Assembly: GCF_021538675.1 (NCBI RefSeq)
Contig: NZ_JAJUKH010000003.1
Span: 186,001-250,000, forward strand
Length of the DNA: 64,000 bases
Source of the DNA: Paenarthrobacter sp. AR 02
GTDB lineage: Bacteria; Actinomycetota; Actinomycetes; Actinomycetales; Micrococcaceae
Direction: 5' to 3'
Position numbers and translations under genes: made by a program
The notes under the pieces: model-generated
Seen by the model: the letters and a program-made list of their open reading frames with translations, nothing else
Databases searched by the model: none
What the model was told of the DNA's origin: nothing
Shown: one piece after another, positions 31,513 through 40,779 of the stretch
Layout: the number at the start of each line of letters is the position of its first letter
Position numbering within the stretch: position 1 is the stretch's first letter

Positions 31513-33623
31513 CGTGCGTCCTCCTTCAGGTGGCTTGCCCAGTAGTGGTCGGCGTCATCATCGCCATTGGCCGAGGCCACCGAAGTGAGCACCAGCTTCT
31601 GGTGGGGATCGGCGTCGGGGCGCAGGGACCGGGCGGCAAAGCGGTCTCCCGTGGCAAAGTCCCGCGGGGATGGCACGGTGCCGGGGATCTGGTGGAGCCT
31701 GGCGGCGTCGGCTTCAATGGACAGGACGGCACCCAGCAGGCCACGGGTGTACTCGTGCTTGGGATTCCGCAGAAGCTCGGAAGCCTGTGCGGATTCCACC
31801 ACCTGGCCGGCGTACATCACCGTGATGCGGTGGGCCAGGGAGGCCACCAACGCGAGGTCGTGGCTGACGAACACCATGGCAAACCCGAGTTGTTCCCGCA
31901 GCTCGTTCAGCAGATCCACAACTTGTTTCTGGACAGTGACGTCCAGGGCGGTAGTGGGCTCGTCGGCCACCACGATCTTGGGGGAACGGGACAACGCCAT
32001 GGCAATCAGCACCCGTTGACGCTGGCCGCCGGAGAGCTCATGCGGATAGCTGGCAAGTGTCCGGACCGGGTCAAGCTTCACCATCTCCAGCAGTTCCGCG
32101 GGTGTCTTGCGGCCACCACGCTTGGTGAGCTGCTCCATCTGGTCCTTGATCTTCATGGACGGGTTCAGCGAACTGAGGGCGTCCTGGTACACCATGGCGA
32201 TCTGTTCACCGCGCAGGCCAAGGTAGGCCTTGGGATCGCTGTGCTTGGTGCTCGGATCCAGGAGTTCCTTGCCGTCAAAGGTGATTGACCCGGTGACCTG
32301 CGCTGTTTTGGGCAACAGGCCCATGACGGCCAGCGAGGTGATGGACTTGCCGCAACCGGACTCGCCCACAAGGCCCATCGTTTCGCCCTCGCGGACAGTG
32401 AAGGACACGTTGTCCACGATCGCGATATCGCCGAAGCGGCCCGGGAACCGGATGGACAGGTTCTTCACTTCCAGCACGTTGCGTGCACCTGCCGGTACCT
32501 GCGGGAGGCGGTCGGTGCGCTTCGCTTCGATTGCTGCCAGGAGTTCCAGTTCGCGGTCCAGGAGGAGGTGCGGGTTGGCGGCGGCGAGCTTCACATCGGT
32601 GAGGATGGCTGAGGCGCCCGCCTCGGAAGCGACGCCTGCGCTGGAAGCCGCAAGGACGCCGTCGAGCTCGTGTTCCTCAACCACTGAAGGCTGGGCAACG
32701 GATGTACCAACTTCGGTGTCCACGGCAATAACTGCAGCCGAACCGTCGTCGTCCTTCACCACGGGGGCGCGGCGAAGCTTCGGGTTCACCATGGCATCGG
32801 TGAGGCCCTCGGCCAGGATGTTCAAGGAAAGAACGGTCAAAAGGATGGTGAGGCCGGCGAACGTAGTGGCCCACCAGCCGCCGGACAGGACCAGGTTGCG
32901 GCCGTAGGAGATCACGTTGCCCCATGACGGTGCGGGATCCTGGACGCCTGCGCCCAGGAAGGACAGCGAGGCTTCGAGGATGATGGCGTCGGCAACCATG
33001 ACCGTGGCGAACACCAGCACGGGAGCGGCAGTGTTGCGGACAATGTGCTTGACCAGAATGTAGAAGCGGCCGGCTCCGATGACCCGCTCGGCACGGACGT
33101 AGTCTTCGCCGTATTGTGCGAGCACGTTGGCGCGCACCACCCGGGCAAGTTGCGGGGTGTAGATGATGGCGATCGCGATGATGATGGTGGGCACCGAGTT
33201 GCCGAACGCTGCCAGCAGCACAGCCGCCAGGGCGATGCCCGGGAACGCCATGAGGATGTCCATGAGCCGCATGATGATTTCATTGACGGACTTGCTGGAC
33301 GTGGCGGCAAAGGAGCCAAGGAGCGCGCCGGCCAGGATGGCCAGGCCCACGGCGCCGAGGCCGATCATCAGCGACGACTGTGCGCCGAAAAGCAGGCGGG
33401 AGAAAATGTCCCGACCCAGGCGGTCGGTGCCGAAGAAGTGCTCGGCGCCCGGAGGCGTGGCGGGAATGAACGTTTCCAGCGGATCATGCGGGGCGATGAC
33501 AGGCGCGAAGATGGCCGCCAGCACAATCAGTACGAGGAAAAGCAGGGCGATGCGGGAGCCCCAGGGCAGGGCCTTGAAACGAATGCCCGGGGCACTTAGC
33601 CGTTCTGCGAGCTTGCTGCGCAT
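31509..33623 (-). CDS. Fused Dpp-type permease and ATPase (sialic-acid uptake)
   Basis: 704 residues. Residues 1-285 are a DppC-like permease with six helices and the coupling segment EDYVRAERVIGAG. Residues about 285-383 form an Ala/Val/Asp-rich linker. From about 384 an ATPase domain follows, with Walker A G420-S427 (GESGCGKS), LSGGQRQRVLIAMAL and IVVADEPTTALD. Normally these are two proteins; the fusion fixes one permease to one ATPase. Three bases separate it from the upstream DppB-like gene. The frame is clean throughout, so it is not an assembly artefact of two genes. Confidence 0.9.
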   Translation of the reverse strand: MRSKLAERLSAPGIRFKALPWGSRIALLFLVLIVLAAIFAPVIAPHDPLETFIPATPPGAEHFFGTDRLGRDIFSRLLFGAQSSLMIGLGAVGLAILAGALLGSFAATSSKSVNEIIMRLMDILMAFPGIALAAVLLAAFGNSVPTIIIAIAIIYTPQLARVVRANVLAQYGEDYVRAERVIGAGRFYILVKHIVRNTAAPVLVFATVMVADAIILEASLSFLGAGVQDPAPSWGNVISYGRNLVLSGGWWATTFAGLTILLTVLSLNILAEGLTDAMVNPKLRRAPVVKDDDGSAAVIAVDTEVGTSVAQPSVVEEHELDGVLAASSAGVASEAGASAILTDVKLAAANPHLLLDRELELLAAIEAKRTDRLPQVPAGARNVLEVKNLSIRFPGRFGDIAIVDNVSFTVREGETMGLVGESGCGKSITSLAVMGLLPKTAQVTGSITFDGKELLDPSTKHSDPKAYLGLRGEQIAMVYQDALSSLNPSMKIKDQMEQLTKRGGRKTPAELLEMVKLDPVRTLASYPHELSGGQRQRVLIAMALSRSPKIVVADEPTTALDVTVQKQVVDLLNELREQLGFAMVFVSHDLALVASLAHRITVMYAGQVVESAQASELLRNPKHEYTRGLLGAVLSIEADAARLHQIPGTVPSPRDFATGDRFAARSLRPDADPHQKLVLTSVASANGDDDADHYWASHLKEDAR

Positions 33624-33626
33624 GAG

Positions 33627-34583
33627 CTATACCGTCCTGATTCGGGGGTTGATGAGCAGGTAGAGAAGGTCCACCACGATGTTCACCAGAACGAAGGTGA
33701 CCGAGATGGTGAGCACCACGCCCTGGACCAGGTTGACGTCCAGGTTGGTGATTCCGTTGAGGATCAGCTGGCCCATGCCGGGCAGCGCGAAGATCATTTC
33801 AATCACGACGGCGCCACCCAGCAAGTAGCCAACGCGCAGTCCCAGCACGGTCACCGGTGTGACGAGGGCGTTGCGGAGGACGTTCTTGGAGACGACCTCG
33901 CGGTAGGGGACACCGTTGCCGATGGCGGTCCGGACGTAGTCGCGGTCCAGTTCTTCCACCATGGAGGTACGGACCACACGGATCAGGGATGCGGACACGG
34001 GAATGCCGAGGGCGAGTGCCGGTAGGGCCATCGAGTTGAGCCAACCGCCAAAGCCGGATTCCGGCGTCGCAATTCCGCCCGAGGGGAACATGGGGTTCTC
34101 ACCGAGGGCGAACCACTGGATCAGCAGGATGCCCAGCCAAAACGACGGCGTGGCAATTGCGGCGATTGAGAAGACGCGGACCAACTGGTCCTGCCACTTG
34201 TCGCGGTACAGGGCGCCCATGATGCCAAAGGCCAGGGAGAGGACGATCGCGATGAGGACGCCCAGGAAAGTCAGTTGCAGAGTCAGCGGGAAGGCCGACC
34301 CAATCATGGATGCCACCGACTTTGCCGGTGGGGTGGTGACGCCCAGGTCGAACTGCAGAAGCTTGCCGAGGAAACGGAAGTACTGCAGGACCAAGGGGTC
34401 GTTCAGGCCATTGTCCTGGCGGTATTGCTGCTTCGCTTCTTCGCTGGCGCCGTCGCCAAGTGCTGAACTGGCTTGGTCGCCGGGAGCGGCCTGAAGGACG
34501 AGGAAGACGAGCAACGTGATGCCCAGGATCATCAATGGCAATGCTGCAAGCCTGCGGCCAAGCAGACGCAATATCGTGACCAA
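33627..34583 (-). CDS. DppB-type ABC transporter permease
   Basis: 318 residues with six membrane helices, beginning LLGRRLAALPLMILGITLLVFLVLQAAPGD, which is the usual DppB opening. The cytoplasmic coupling loop is ELDRDYVRTAIGNGVPYREVV. It pairs with the permease domain of the fused protein to form the channel. It lies downstream of the solute-binding protein, after a strong palindrome that could reduce read-through so that less permease than binding protein is made. Confidence 0.9.
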   Translation of the reverse strand: MVTILRLLGRRLAALPLMILGITLLVFLVLQAAPGDQASSALGDGASEEAKQQYRQDNGLNDPLVLQYFRFLGKLLQFDLGVTTPPAKSVASMIGSAFPLTLQLTFLGVLIAIVLSLAFGIMGALYRDKWQDQLVRVFSIAAIATPSFWLGILLIQWFALGENPMFPSGGIATPESGFGGWLNSMALPALALGIPVSASLIRVVRTSMVEELDRDYVRTAIGNGVPYREVVSKNVLRNALVTPVTVLGLRVGYLLGGAVVIEMIFALPGMGQLILNGITNLDVNLVQGVVLTISVTFVLVNIVVDLLYLLINPRIRTV

Positions 34584-34603
34584 TTTGTTCTCCGGTTGAT
34601 CTG

Positions 34604-34664
34604 GTTGTGGGGCCCGCTCTGCAGGGTTTTTGGGGGTTTAACCCTGCAGAGCGGGCCTCACAAC
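34604..34664. repeat. GTTGYGGGGCC palindrome, copy 7, within the transporter operon
   Basis: Left arm begins GTTGTGGGGCCCGC at 34604 and right arm ends GCGGGCCTCACAAC at 34664; both arms are 25 bases with one G/A difference that pairs as G-U, and the loop is 11 bases. It starts 12 bases after the binding-protein stop in the direction of transcription, so it can act as an mRNA stabiliser or partial terminator. Confidence 0.8.
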
Positions 34665-34676
34665 GCGAAGGATTGC

Positions 34677-36299
34677 TTAGGCAGTGCGTCCGACGCCGAC
34701 GAACGACAGGCCGGTGGTGGGAAGGGGCTGGAAGCCGTTGAGCTTCTTTTCGTCCCAGGCGCTGGGAAGCTGGCGGTGGAAGACCGGGTAGAGCGGCACT
34801 TCATCAGAGACCATGTCCACGATTTCGCCGACGATCTTCTTGGCGTCATCGCCCGAGGCCTGCGAGCCCTTGTCCATGAGGCCCTGCAGTTTGGTGCGCT
34901 CCGGGGTGGTCCAGAAAGCGCGTTTGTCCATCCAGGTGGCACCCGAGTAGAACCAGCTCAGCAGGAGGTCTGCATCGTTGCCGAAGACGGAGGGATCGCC
35001 GGGGGCAGCGACCACGCTGTAGTCGCCCTTGCCAACGCGGTCGCTGTATAAGGCGCCGGACTGGAGGCTCTTGACCGTGACCTTCACACCGGGAATCTTG
35101 TTCCAGGACTCGAGGATCAGTGGCGCAACGTCCTTCACCCAGGCGGTGTCTGTGGTGAGGAGTTCGAATTCGAGAGTGGTGACGCCGGCCTGCTTCAGGA
35201 GTTCCTCGGCCTTGGACGTGTCGAAGCCATAAACGTTCTTGGCCTTGACGTAGTCGGGGTGGCCTTCCTGGAAGTAGGAGGTAGCGGCTTTGGCGTTTCC
35301 GAACAGGGCCTTCTTGATGATGGCTTCCTTGTCCAGGCCGTAGTGCAGTGCCTGGCGGACCAGCTTGTTGTCGAACGGTGCCTTGGCACAGTTGAACATG
35401 AGGAACAGCAGGCCGAAGGACTGGACGGATTCGACCTTCACCTTGGATTTCAGCCCATCGACGTCCAGGTAGGGAACGTCTTCGATGGCCTGGACGCGAC
35501 CGGACTGGACGGCGGTGACGCGGGCAGCGGCATCGGAGAGCAGCAGCCAGGTCATGCCCTTGGCCAGTGCCGGCTTCGGGCCGTTGTAGTCGGCGAATGC
35601 CTCGAAGACGATCTTGTCGTCCTTGACCGCGGAAACGAGTTTGTACGGTCCGGAACCGACGGGCTTGGCGTCGAAGGCTTTCAGATCGGTAGCGAGTGCC
35701 TTGGGGACGATCTTGACCACGGAGATGCGGGGGCCAAAGCCGGGGAAGGCGTACTTAAGGGTGAACTCCACCGTCTTGGCATCAACAGGCTTGACGTCCT
35801 GGATGAAGGGGATGAACTGGGAGAACAGCGACTTGTTGGCCGGGTCCATGACGCGGGTGAAGGAGAAAGCGACGTCCTCGGTGGTGACGGGGGAGCCGTC
35901 GTGGAACTTCGCGCCATCGCGGATGGTCACCTGGTAGGTGGTGTCGTTGATCTTCTTGGGGTCCGCTGCGGCCAGGGCGTTGTAGGGCTCGCGGGTGGCC
36001 GGGTGCAGCTCGATGAGGCCTTCGAAGATATGCAGGTTGGCAGCCATCGGCGTCGCACCCGAAGAGCTCAGGGGGTCGAAACCCGTGGAGAGCGCGTAGG
36101 AAATGCCTGCCTCGATAGTGAGGTCCTTGTTGACGGCGGCCGTGTTGGTGCTGGTGCCGGTGGTCGTGCTGGCAGCGCCGCCGCACGCAGAAAGTGTTGC
36201 CGTGAAGGCGGCTGCTGCACCAACTGCGCCGCTTAGCTTCAGGAAGTTCCGGCGGCTGGCGTCATTGACCAGCGGCAGGCTGTTGATCGTCTTGCTCAT
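34677..36299 (-). CDS. Solute-binding lipoprotein of the Dpp-type transporter (SBP family 5)
   Basis: 540 residues from ATG 36299, with GAGG upstream. Twin-Arg export signal Arg16-Arg17 (RRNFLKLSG) precedes a lipobox LSAC, with the lipid-attached Cys at residue 39, so the protein should be Tat-exported and anchored on the outer face. The SBP family 5 fold is supported by [23 protein letters not shown] near residue 135. In Corynebacterium and Haemophilus ducreyi, Dpp-like transporters with such binding proteins take up sialic acid. First gene of the operon. Confidence 0.9.
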   Translation of the reverse strand: MSKTINSLPLVNDASRRNFLKLSGAVGAAAAFTATLSACGGAASTTTGTSTNTAAVNKDLTIEAGISYALSTGFDPLSSSGATPMAANLHIFEGLIELHPATREPYNALAAADPKKINDTTYQVTIRDGAKFHDGSPVTTEDVAFSFTRVMDPANKSLFSQFIPFIQDVKPVDAKTVEFTLKYAFPGFGPRISVVKIVPKALATDLKAFDAKPVGSGPYKLVSAVKDDKIVFEAFADYNGPKPALAKGMTWLLLSDAAARVTAVQSGRVQAIEDVPYLDVDGLKSKVKVESVQSFGLLFLMFNCAKAPFDNKLVRQALHYGLDKEAIIKKALFGNAKAATSYFQEGHPDYVKAKNVYGFDTSKAEELLKQAGVTTLEFELLTTDTAWVKDVAPLILESWNKIPGVKVTVKSLQSGALYSDRVGKGDYSVVAAPGDPSVFGNDADLLLSWFYSGATWMDKRAFWTTPERTKLQGLMDKGSQASGDDAKKIVGEIVDMVSDEVPLYPVFHRQLPSAWDEKKLNGFQPLPTTGLSFVGVGRTA

Positions 36300-36330
36300 A
36301 GGGTGCCTCACCAATCGCGTTTCGTGGGTT

Positions 36331-36515
36331 ATCGGATGTAGGACGTCCGATGCTCGTATGGAAACTGTAAGGGCGGTCACAAGAGAACGTCAAGTGAGAG
36401 TGGGCGGCCTGGCCTCGTCCGCGCGCCCGGCGGTTTTCCGGCTGCGGCCGGTCCTAAGGGGAAATCCCAGCGAAATCCCTGAACATACTTATCAAGGAGG
36501 TGGGACATCCGATAT
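36331..36515. promoter_or_regulatory. Two candidate GntR/NanR operators (GGACRTCCGATR)
   Basis: GGACGTCCGATGC at 36341-36353 and GGACATCCGATAT at 36503-36515 are near-identical motifs in the 320-base gap between the divergent binding-protein and regulator genes. The first lies in an inverted repeat ATCGGA-N9-TCCGAT (36331-36351); the second overlaps ACATCC-N6-GTATGT. They flank the expected promoters of the two divergent genes. The remaining gap shows no gene. Confidence 0.55.
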
Positions 36516-36619
36516 TGTATGTTGCGAGTCACTCATTCTGCGGTGGGCGCTAAGCTCGCCTCAATATTAACACCGCATCGCCCAGGCTTCCCGGGTGATG
36601 CAGCGGCAAGGAGAAAGCC

Positions 36620-37348
36620 ATGACAACTTCCGGTGTAGTTCCGCAGGCGCGGTTCAGTGCACAGGCCCGGCTTCGTGCCTTGCAGTCGGACATTATGGAA
36701 TTGATCCTCGAGCGCGAGCTGGAGGCGGGCGATCCACTGCCGACAGAGAGCGAGTTGTCGGTGGCTCTCGGCGTCGGGCGCAATACGCTGCGCGAATCCC
36801 TCAAGGTCCTGCAAGCCCTGGGTGTCATCGAGATCCGGCATGGCTTCGGCATGTTCGTGGCCCCGAGCAATTTTGACGCCCTCGCCGACGGCCTCACCTT
36901 CAGGGGCCGGTTGTCGCTGCGGCACCAGGGGCTTGAGGCGTTGCAGCTCGTCGATGTGCGCCAGGCGTTGGAGTCGGGCTTGATCGGCTCTTCGATGGAC
37001 GTCATGACACCCGAACAGCTTGCCTCCATTGAGGAAGCGGTGAAGCAGATGGAGGATCTCGCCGCTGCCGGCGAAAACTTCGTGGCCGCCGATGCTGAAT
37101 TCCACCGCAGGCTCTTCGAGCCGCTCAACAACGAGCTCCTGATCAACCTGATGGGTGTTTTCTGGAAGGTCTACCGGAAGATCCACGTCGAAATCGGTCC
37201 GGGCAACGAGGACCTCATGAAGACCGCCGCCATGCACCGCAACATCTACGCCGCCGTTGCCGCCGGGGACAAGGCCTCAGCCTCCGAGCTGCTCAACCGG
37301 CACTTCGACGGAATCCGCCGCCGTATCGGCGAGGCCGTGGGCGACTGA
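36620..37348 (+). CDS. GntR/FCD-family regulator, probable NanR
   Basis: 242 residues. The N-terminal winged helix (about 20-85) has GDPLPTESELSVALGVGRNTLRESLKVLQALGVIEIRHGFGMFV; the C-terminal all-helical FCD domain contains the metal-ligand pattern AADAEFHRRLF and later HRNIYAAVAAGD. AAGGAGAAAG gives a good ribosome binding site. It is divergent from the sialic-acid transporter operon, and a GntR/FCD protein is the nan repressor in Corynebacterium glutamicum, so repression relieved by a sialic-acid intermediate is likely. Operator candidates lie between the two genes. Confidence 0.88.
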   Translation: MTTSGVVPQARFSAQARLRALQSDIMELILERELEAGDPLPTESELSVALGVGRNTLRESLKVLQALGVIEIRHGFGMFVAPSNFDALADGLTFRGRLSLRHQGLEALQLVDVRQALESGLIGSSMDVMTPEQLASIEEAVKQMEDLAAAGENFVAADAEFHRRLFEPLNNELLINLMGVFWKVYRKIHVEIGPGNEDLMKTAAMHRNIYAAVAAGDKASASELLNRHFDGIRRRIGEAVGD

Positions 37349-37366
37349 CCCTCCACTCGCTACGTG

Positions 37367-37411
37367 ACGGGCCGCCGTCGTACTTTCACCTGAAGTACGA
37401 CGGCGGCCCGT
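37367..37411 (+). terminator. Strong hairpin after the GntR gene
   Basis: A perfect 19-bp stem (ACGGGCCGCCGTCGTACTT with its complement) and a 7-base loop begin 18 bases after the stop. No long U tract follows. Confidence 0.8.
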
Positions 37412-37475
37412 TCCGCTTGTGCGTGCGGCTCACCTCGCGCTTGTGTGGCCCTGGAATTGGTCCCGGGCAAAACAA

Positions 37476-37507
37476 AAGACCCGCACCGGCGAACCGGTGC
37501 GGGTCTT
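37476..37507 (-). terminator. Terminator of tRNA-Arg
   Basis: A perfect 14-bp stem (AAGACCCGCACCGG / CCGGTGCGGGTCTT) with loop CGAA lies six bases past the tRNA 3' end and ends in a T-rich stretch (TTTTG) on the minus strand. Confidence 0.85.
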
Positions 37508-37513
37508 CATTTG

Positions 37514-37587
<74 letters not shown>

Positions 37588-37693
37588 ATTTCGTGTGATT
37601 CTCGGCGGTCTGTTTCTCTGACCCCCTCGAACCTCAATAAACTTTACAGAAGTTCATGTGAAGTTCCAAATCGAAAAGCTGTAATCTACACAA

Positions 37694-37722
37694 CTAGACC
37701 GGTCTACGTGACCTTAGTCACT
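37694..37722. promoter_or_regulatory. CRP/GlxR-like site and adjacent palindrome upstream of pckG
   Basis: GTGACCTTAGTCAC at 37708-37721 matches the core of the CRP/GlxR consensus (GTGA-N6-TCAC). Just upstream, TAGACCGGTCTA (37694-37705) is a perfect 12-bp palindrome. Both lie about 150-180 bases before the pckG ATG. They may integrate carbon-source signals. Confidence 0.5.
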
Positions 37723-37871
37723 TAAATCTGCCTCTGGCGAGCCGTTGCCCCTGATTTCTAGGCGTTTTTACTTTTCGGCCTCACGGTTGTCCGATGTCTG
37801 ACAGCCCATTGGTCTGGTCCGGGGCCCCTATCGTTTAGGACACACCACTGAACCCGAGGAAGGGAACCACA

Positions 37872-39698
37872 ATGGGCGATCTGGCGCGACTGCCGCTGCT
37901 TGAGAAGGCACCTACTACGCATGCACGCCTGCTGGCTTGGGTTGAGGAAGTTGCCGAGCTGACCCAGCCGGACCGCATCCACTGGGTCGATGGCAGCGAA
38001 GCAGAAAACAAGAAACTCACCGACGAGCTTGTCGAGGCCGGCACGCTCAAGCGGCTGAACCCGGAGACGTTCCCGAATTCCTTCGCGGCATTCTCTGACC
38101 CGGCCGACGTTGCCCGTGTGGAAGAGCAGACCTTCATCTGCTCCGAAAACGAACGCGACGCAGGCTTCACCAACAACTGGATGGCCCCGGCCGAAATGAA
38201 GCAGAAGCTGCGCGGTCTGTTCGCCGGCTCCATGCGCGGCCGCACCATGTACGTCATTCCGTTCGTCATGGGCCACCTGGATGCTGAAGACCCGAAGTTT
38301 GGCGTCGAGATCACCGACTCCGCCTACGTTGTTGCCTCCATGCGCATCATGGCCCGCATCGGCACTGACGTCCTTGACCGAATCACCGAAACCGATGCCT
38401 TCTTCGTCCCGGCCCTGCACTCGCTTGGTGCCCCGCTGGAAGCCGGCCAGGCCGACGTCGCCTGGCCCTGCAACCCGGACAAGTGGATTGTCCACTTCCC
38501 CGAAGAGCGCTCCATCTGGTCCTTCGGATCCGGTTACGGCGGAAACGCCCTCCTCGGCAAGAAGTGCTACGCCCTGCGCATCGCCTCGGTGATGGCCCGC
38601 GACGAGGGCTGGCTGGCCGAACACATGCTGATCCTCAAGCTGACCTCCCCGGAGCAGAAGACCTACTACATCTCTGCTGCCTTCCCGTCCGCGTGCGGCA
38701 AGACCAACCTCGCGTTGCTCGACCCCACCATCAAGGGCTGGAAGGTGGAGACCCTGGGCGACGACATCACCTGGATGCGCTTCGGCAAGGAAGGCGAGCT
38801 CCGTGCCGTCAACCCCGAGGCCGGCCTGTTCGGCGTCGCTCCCGGCACCGGTTGGGGCACCAACCCCAACGCCATGCGTGCCATCGCCAAGGGCAACAGC
38901 ATCTTCACCAACGTCGCACTGACTGATGACGGTGGCGTCTGGTGGGAAGGCATGACGGAGGAGACTCCGGCGCACCTGACCGACTGGCGCGGCGAGTCCT
39001 GGACACCGGACTCCGACGCCCCCGCCGCGCACCCGAACTCCCGCTTCTGCACGCCGATCGACCAGATCGACATGCTGGCCGAAGAGTACTTCAGCCCGGA
39101 AGGCGTTGAGCTCTCCGCCATCCTGTTCGGTGGCCGCCGTAAGACCACCATTCCGCTGGTTACCGAGGCCCGCAACTGGTCCAACGGTATTTTCATGGGA
39201 TCCACGCTGTCCTCGGAAACCACGGCTGCTGCCGCCGGTGCCGTCGGTGTTGTCCGCCGCGACCCCATGGCCATGCTGCCGTTCATCGGATACGACGCGG
39301 GTGACTACCTGAACCACTGGGTCAACCTGTCCGCAAAGGCCAACCCGGAGCGACTGCCCAAGATCTTCCTGGTCAACTGGTTCCGTCGCACGGCTGAGGG
39401 CGGCTTCGCCTGGCCGGGCTTTGGTGACAACGCCCGCGTCCTGAAGTGGGCCATCGAGCGCCTCGAAGGCAAGGCTGACGCTGTGGAGACTCCGATCGGT
39501 TTCGTACCGACCGGCGAATCCATCGACCTCGACGGGCTGGACATGACCCCGGCCGAGGTCGAGGCAGCCGTGCGCGTCGATCCTGAAGAGTGGGCAACCG
39601 AGCTGGCGTCCATCGAGGAATGGTTCGCCAACTTCGGCGAGTCCCTCCCGGCGGCACTCCAGTCCGAGCTGGATGGGCTCAAGTCCCGTCTGGGCTAG
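37872..39698 (+). CDS. pckG: Phosphoenolpyruvate carboxykinase (GTP)
   Basis: 608 residues, normal for the GTP-dependent form. The P-loop kinase-1a motif is [14 protein letters not shown], the metal-binding segment [10 protein letters not shown] follows, and the family's substrate loop [22 protein letters not shown] lies near residue 220. The enzyme turns oxaloacetate and GTP into PEP, CO2 and GDP at the gluconeogenic branch point. GGAAGGGA before the ATG is the ribosome binding site. Transcribed alone and followed by a terminator. The CRP-like site and palindrome upstream fit carbon-dependent control. Confidence 0.97.
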   Translation: MGDLARLPLLEKAPTTHARLLAWVEEVAELTQPDRIHWVDGSEAENKKLTDELVEAGTLKRLNPETFPNSFAAFSDPADVARVEEQTFICSENERDAGFTNNWMAPAEMKQKLRGLFAGSMRGRTMYVIPFVMGHLDAEDPKFGVEITDSAYVVASMRIMARIGTDVLDRITETDAFFVPALHSLGAPLEAGQADVAWPCNPDKWIVHFPEERSIWSFGSGYGGNALLGKKCYALRIASVMARDEGWLAEHMLILKLTSPEQKTYYISAAFPSACGKTNLALLDPTIKGWKVETLGDDITWMRFGKEGELRAVNPEAGLFGVAPGTGWGTNPNAMRAIAKGNSIFTNVALTDDGGVWWEGMTEETPAHLTDWRGESWTPDSDAPAAHPNSRFCTPIDQIDMLAEEYFSPEGVELSAILFGGRRKTTIPLVTEARNWSNGIFMGSTLSSETTAAAAGAVGVVRRDPMAMLPFIGYDAGDYLNHWVNLSAKANPERLPKIFLVNWFRRTAEGGFAWPGFGDNARVLKWAIERLEGKADAVETPIGFVPTGESIDLDGLDMTPAEVEAAVRVDPEEWATELASIEEWFANFGESLPAALQSELDGLKSRLG

Positions 39699-39728
39699 AC
39701 CTCTTAGGAACAACGGCGTTCTTAAGTG

Positions 39729-39780
39729 AACGACGACGGCCCGTCACCTTTCGTTGGGAAGGTGGCGGGCCGCCGTCGTT
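39729..39780. terminator. Bidirectional hairpin between pckG and the Rrf2 gene
   Basis: A 22-bp stem with two imperfect pairs (AACGACGACGGCCCGTCACC side) around loop TCGTTGGG. It lies between the convergent gene ends. Confidence 0.75.
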
Positions 39781-39819
39781 CTTCGCGCAGGTCAGGAACG
39801 GTACCGTTCCGCGCGACGG

Positions 39820-40290
39820 TTATGTCAGTGGGGCGGGTGCCCTGAAATCCGGACGGAGCCCGATGGATTGGAACACCGGGTTCATTTGGCGCGCATGCGG
39901 AAGGGTGGAAATGACCACGGAGTCGAGTTCGCGGTAAAAGGCCTCCCTGGCCCGGGTCATGGCCCGGCGCAGTTCGCACTCGTTGATGAGCGGGCAATTC
40001 TTGGTGGGGGATTGGCACTCGGCTGGATCCTGCCGGCTGTCCAAGTGGCGCAGGACCTCGCCGACTGTGGCTCGCCGGCCGTGTTCGCTGAGCCGTGAAC
40101 CACCAAGCCGGCCACGCTCGACGTCAATGTAACCTAAAGCACGGAGCCGGACCATGGCTTTGCTGACGTGGTTGTACGGCGTCCCCACGGCGTCTGCCAC
40201 CGCCTGCGTGGTCAACAACATGCCTTCGGGGGCCGCGGCCAACACCATGATGGCGCGGAGGCTAACGTCTGCGAACGCGTTGATTTTCAT
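39820..40290 (-). CDS. Rrf2-family regulator with three-Cys Fe-S motif (NsrR-like)
   Basis: 156 residues. An N-terminal winged helix (residues 1-80) has TTQAVADAVGTPYNHVSKAMVRLRALGYIDVERGRLGG. Three Cys, at 92, 99 and 105, can hold an iron-sulfur cluster; in Streptomyces NsrR the equivalent Cys are 93, 99 and 105, so nitric-oxide sensing is a fair guess. IscR has a different Cys spacing (C-x5-C-x5-C at 92-104). No NO-detoxifying gene is adjacent here. It follows the hypothetical gene and phosphomannomutase gene on the same strand, 24 bases behind. Confidence 0.85.
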   Translation of the reverse strand: MKINAFADVSLRAIMVLAAAPEGMLLTTQAVADAVGTPYNHVSKAMVRLRALGYIDVERGRLGGSRLSEHGRRATVGEVLRHLDSRQDPAECQSPTKNCPLINECELRRAMTRAREAFYRELDSVVISTLPHARQMNPVFQSIGLRPDFRAPAPLT

Positions 40291-40314
40291 GGGATCAGCT
40301 CATGTGAGTAGGGT

Positions 40315-40770
40315 CTAGTCCACCCAGATGGATGGCTCGTGGGTATCGGGCTCCATGGGACGGAAGACAAAACCCTCCGCAGTGGGGGAGTACGGGATGA
40401 TGGCTGCCCGGACTTCACCGTTCCTGTGTTCGGCGGCGCCATGGATGCCGTCCGACCCATGGTCCGGCAACGTGACGTCACTGACAAGGGCCACAGCCTT
40501 GAAGTCGTCGCGGCCTTGGCGCAGGAGCTGGTGGATGTCGGTCAGCATCTGCCCCGCATCGACGTCACCATCTTCGTCCGGCTCGCCAGGTGCGATCATG
40601 ACGATCCGGAACTCACCATCGTTCGAGAGCGTCACGCCGAACGGAAAGAAACCACCGTTCTGCTGGATGTGCTCCTGCGCGGTCCCCAGCGCAGTGCCCA
40701 GTGTCTCCCGGAGCTCGCGGTCCTGGTCGGATTCTTTCGGCAACGTCTCGCCAGTGGACTGGTCGGTCAT
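40315..40770 (-). CDS. Conserved-looking hypothetical protein
   Basis: 151 residues, acidic, without signal peptide or membrane segment. A mixed alpha/beta pattern is visible: GFFPFGVTLSNDGEFRIVMI, a helix MLTDIHQLLRQ, then FKAVALVSDVTLP, and a Val/Ile-rich AAIIPYSPTAEGFVFRPM strand pair near the end. I do not recognise a named family. It starts nine bases after the phosphomannomutase stop and may be cotranscribed with it. Confidence 0.65.
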   Translation of the reverse strand: MTDQSTGETLPKESDQDRELRETLGTALGTAQEHIQQNGGFFPFGVTLSNDGEFRIVMIAPGEPDEDGDVDAGQMLTDIHQLLRQGRDDFKAVALVSDVTLPDHGSDGIHGAAEHRNGEVRAAIIPYSPTAEGFVFRPMEPDTHEPSIWVD

Positions 40771-40779
40771 GGCTTGGCC

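Noticed and set aside
37758..39713. A 651-codon open frame on the strand opposite pckG
   Set aside because: It is a mirror of pckG in GC-rich codons and lacks any recognisable motif; the plus-strand protein is an unambiguous PEP carboxykinase.
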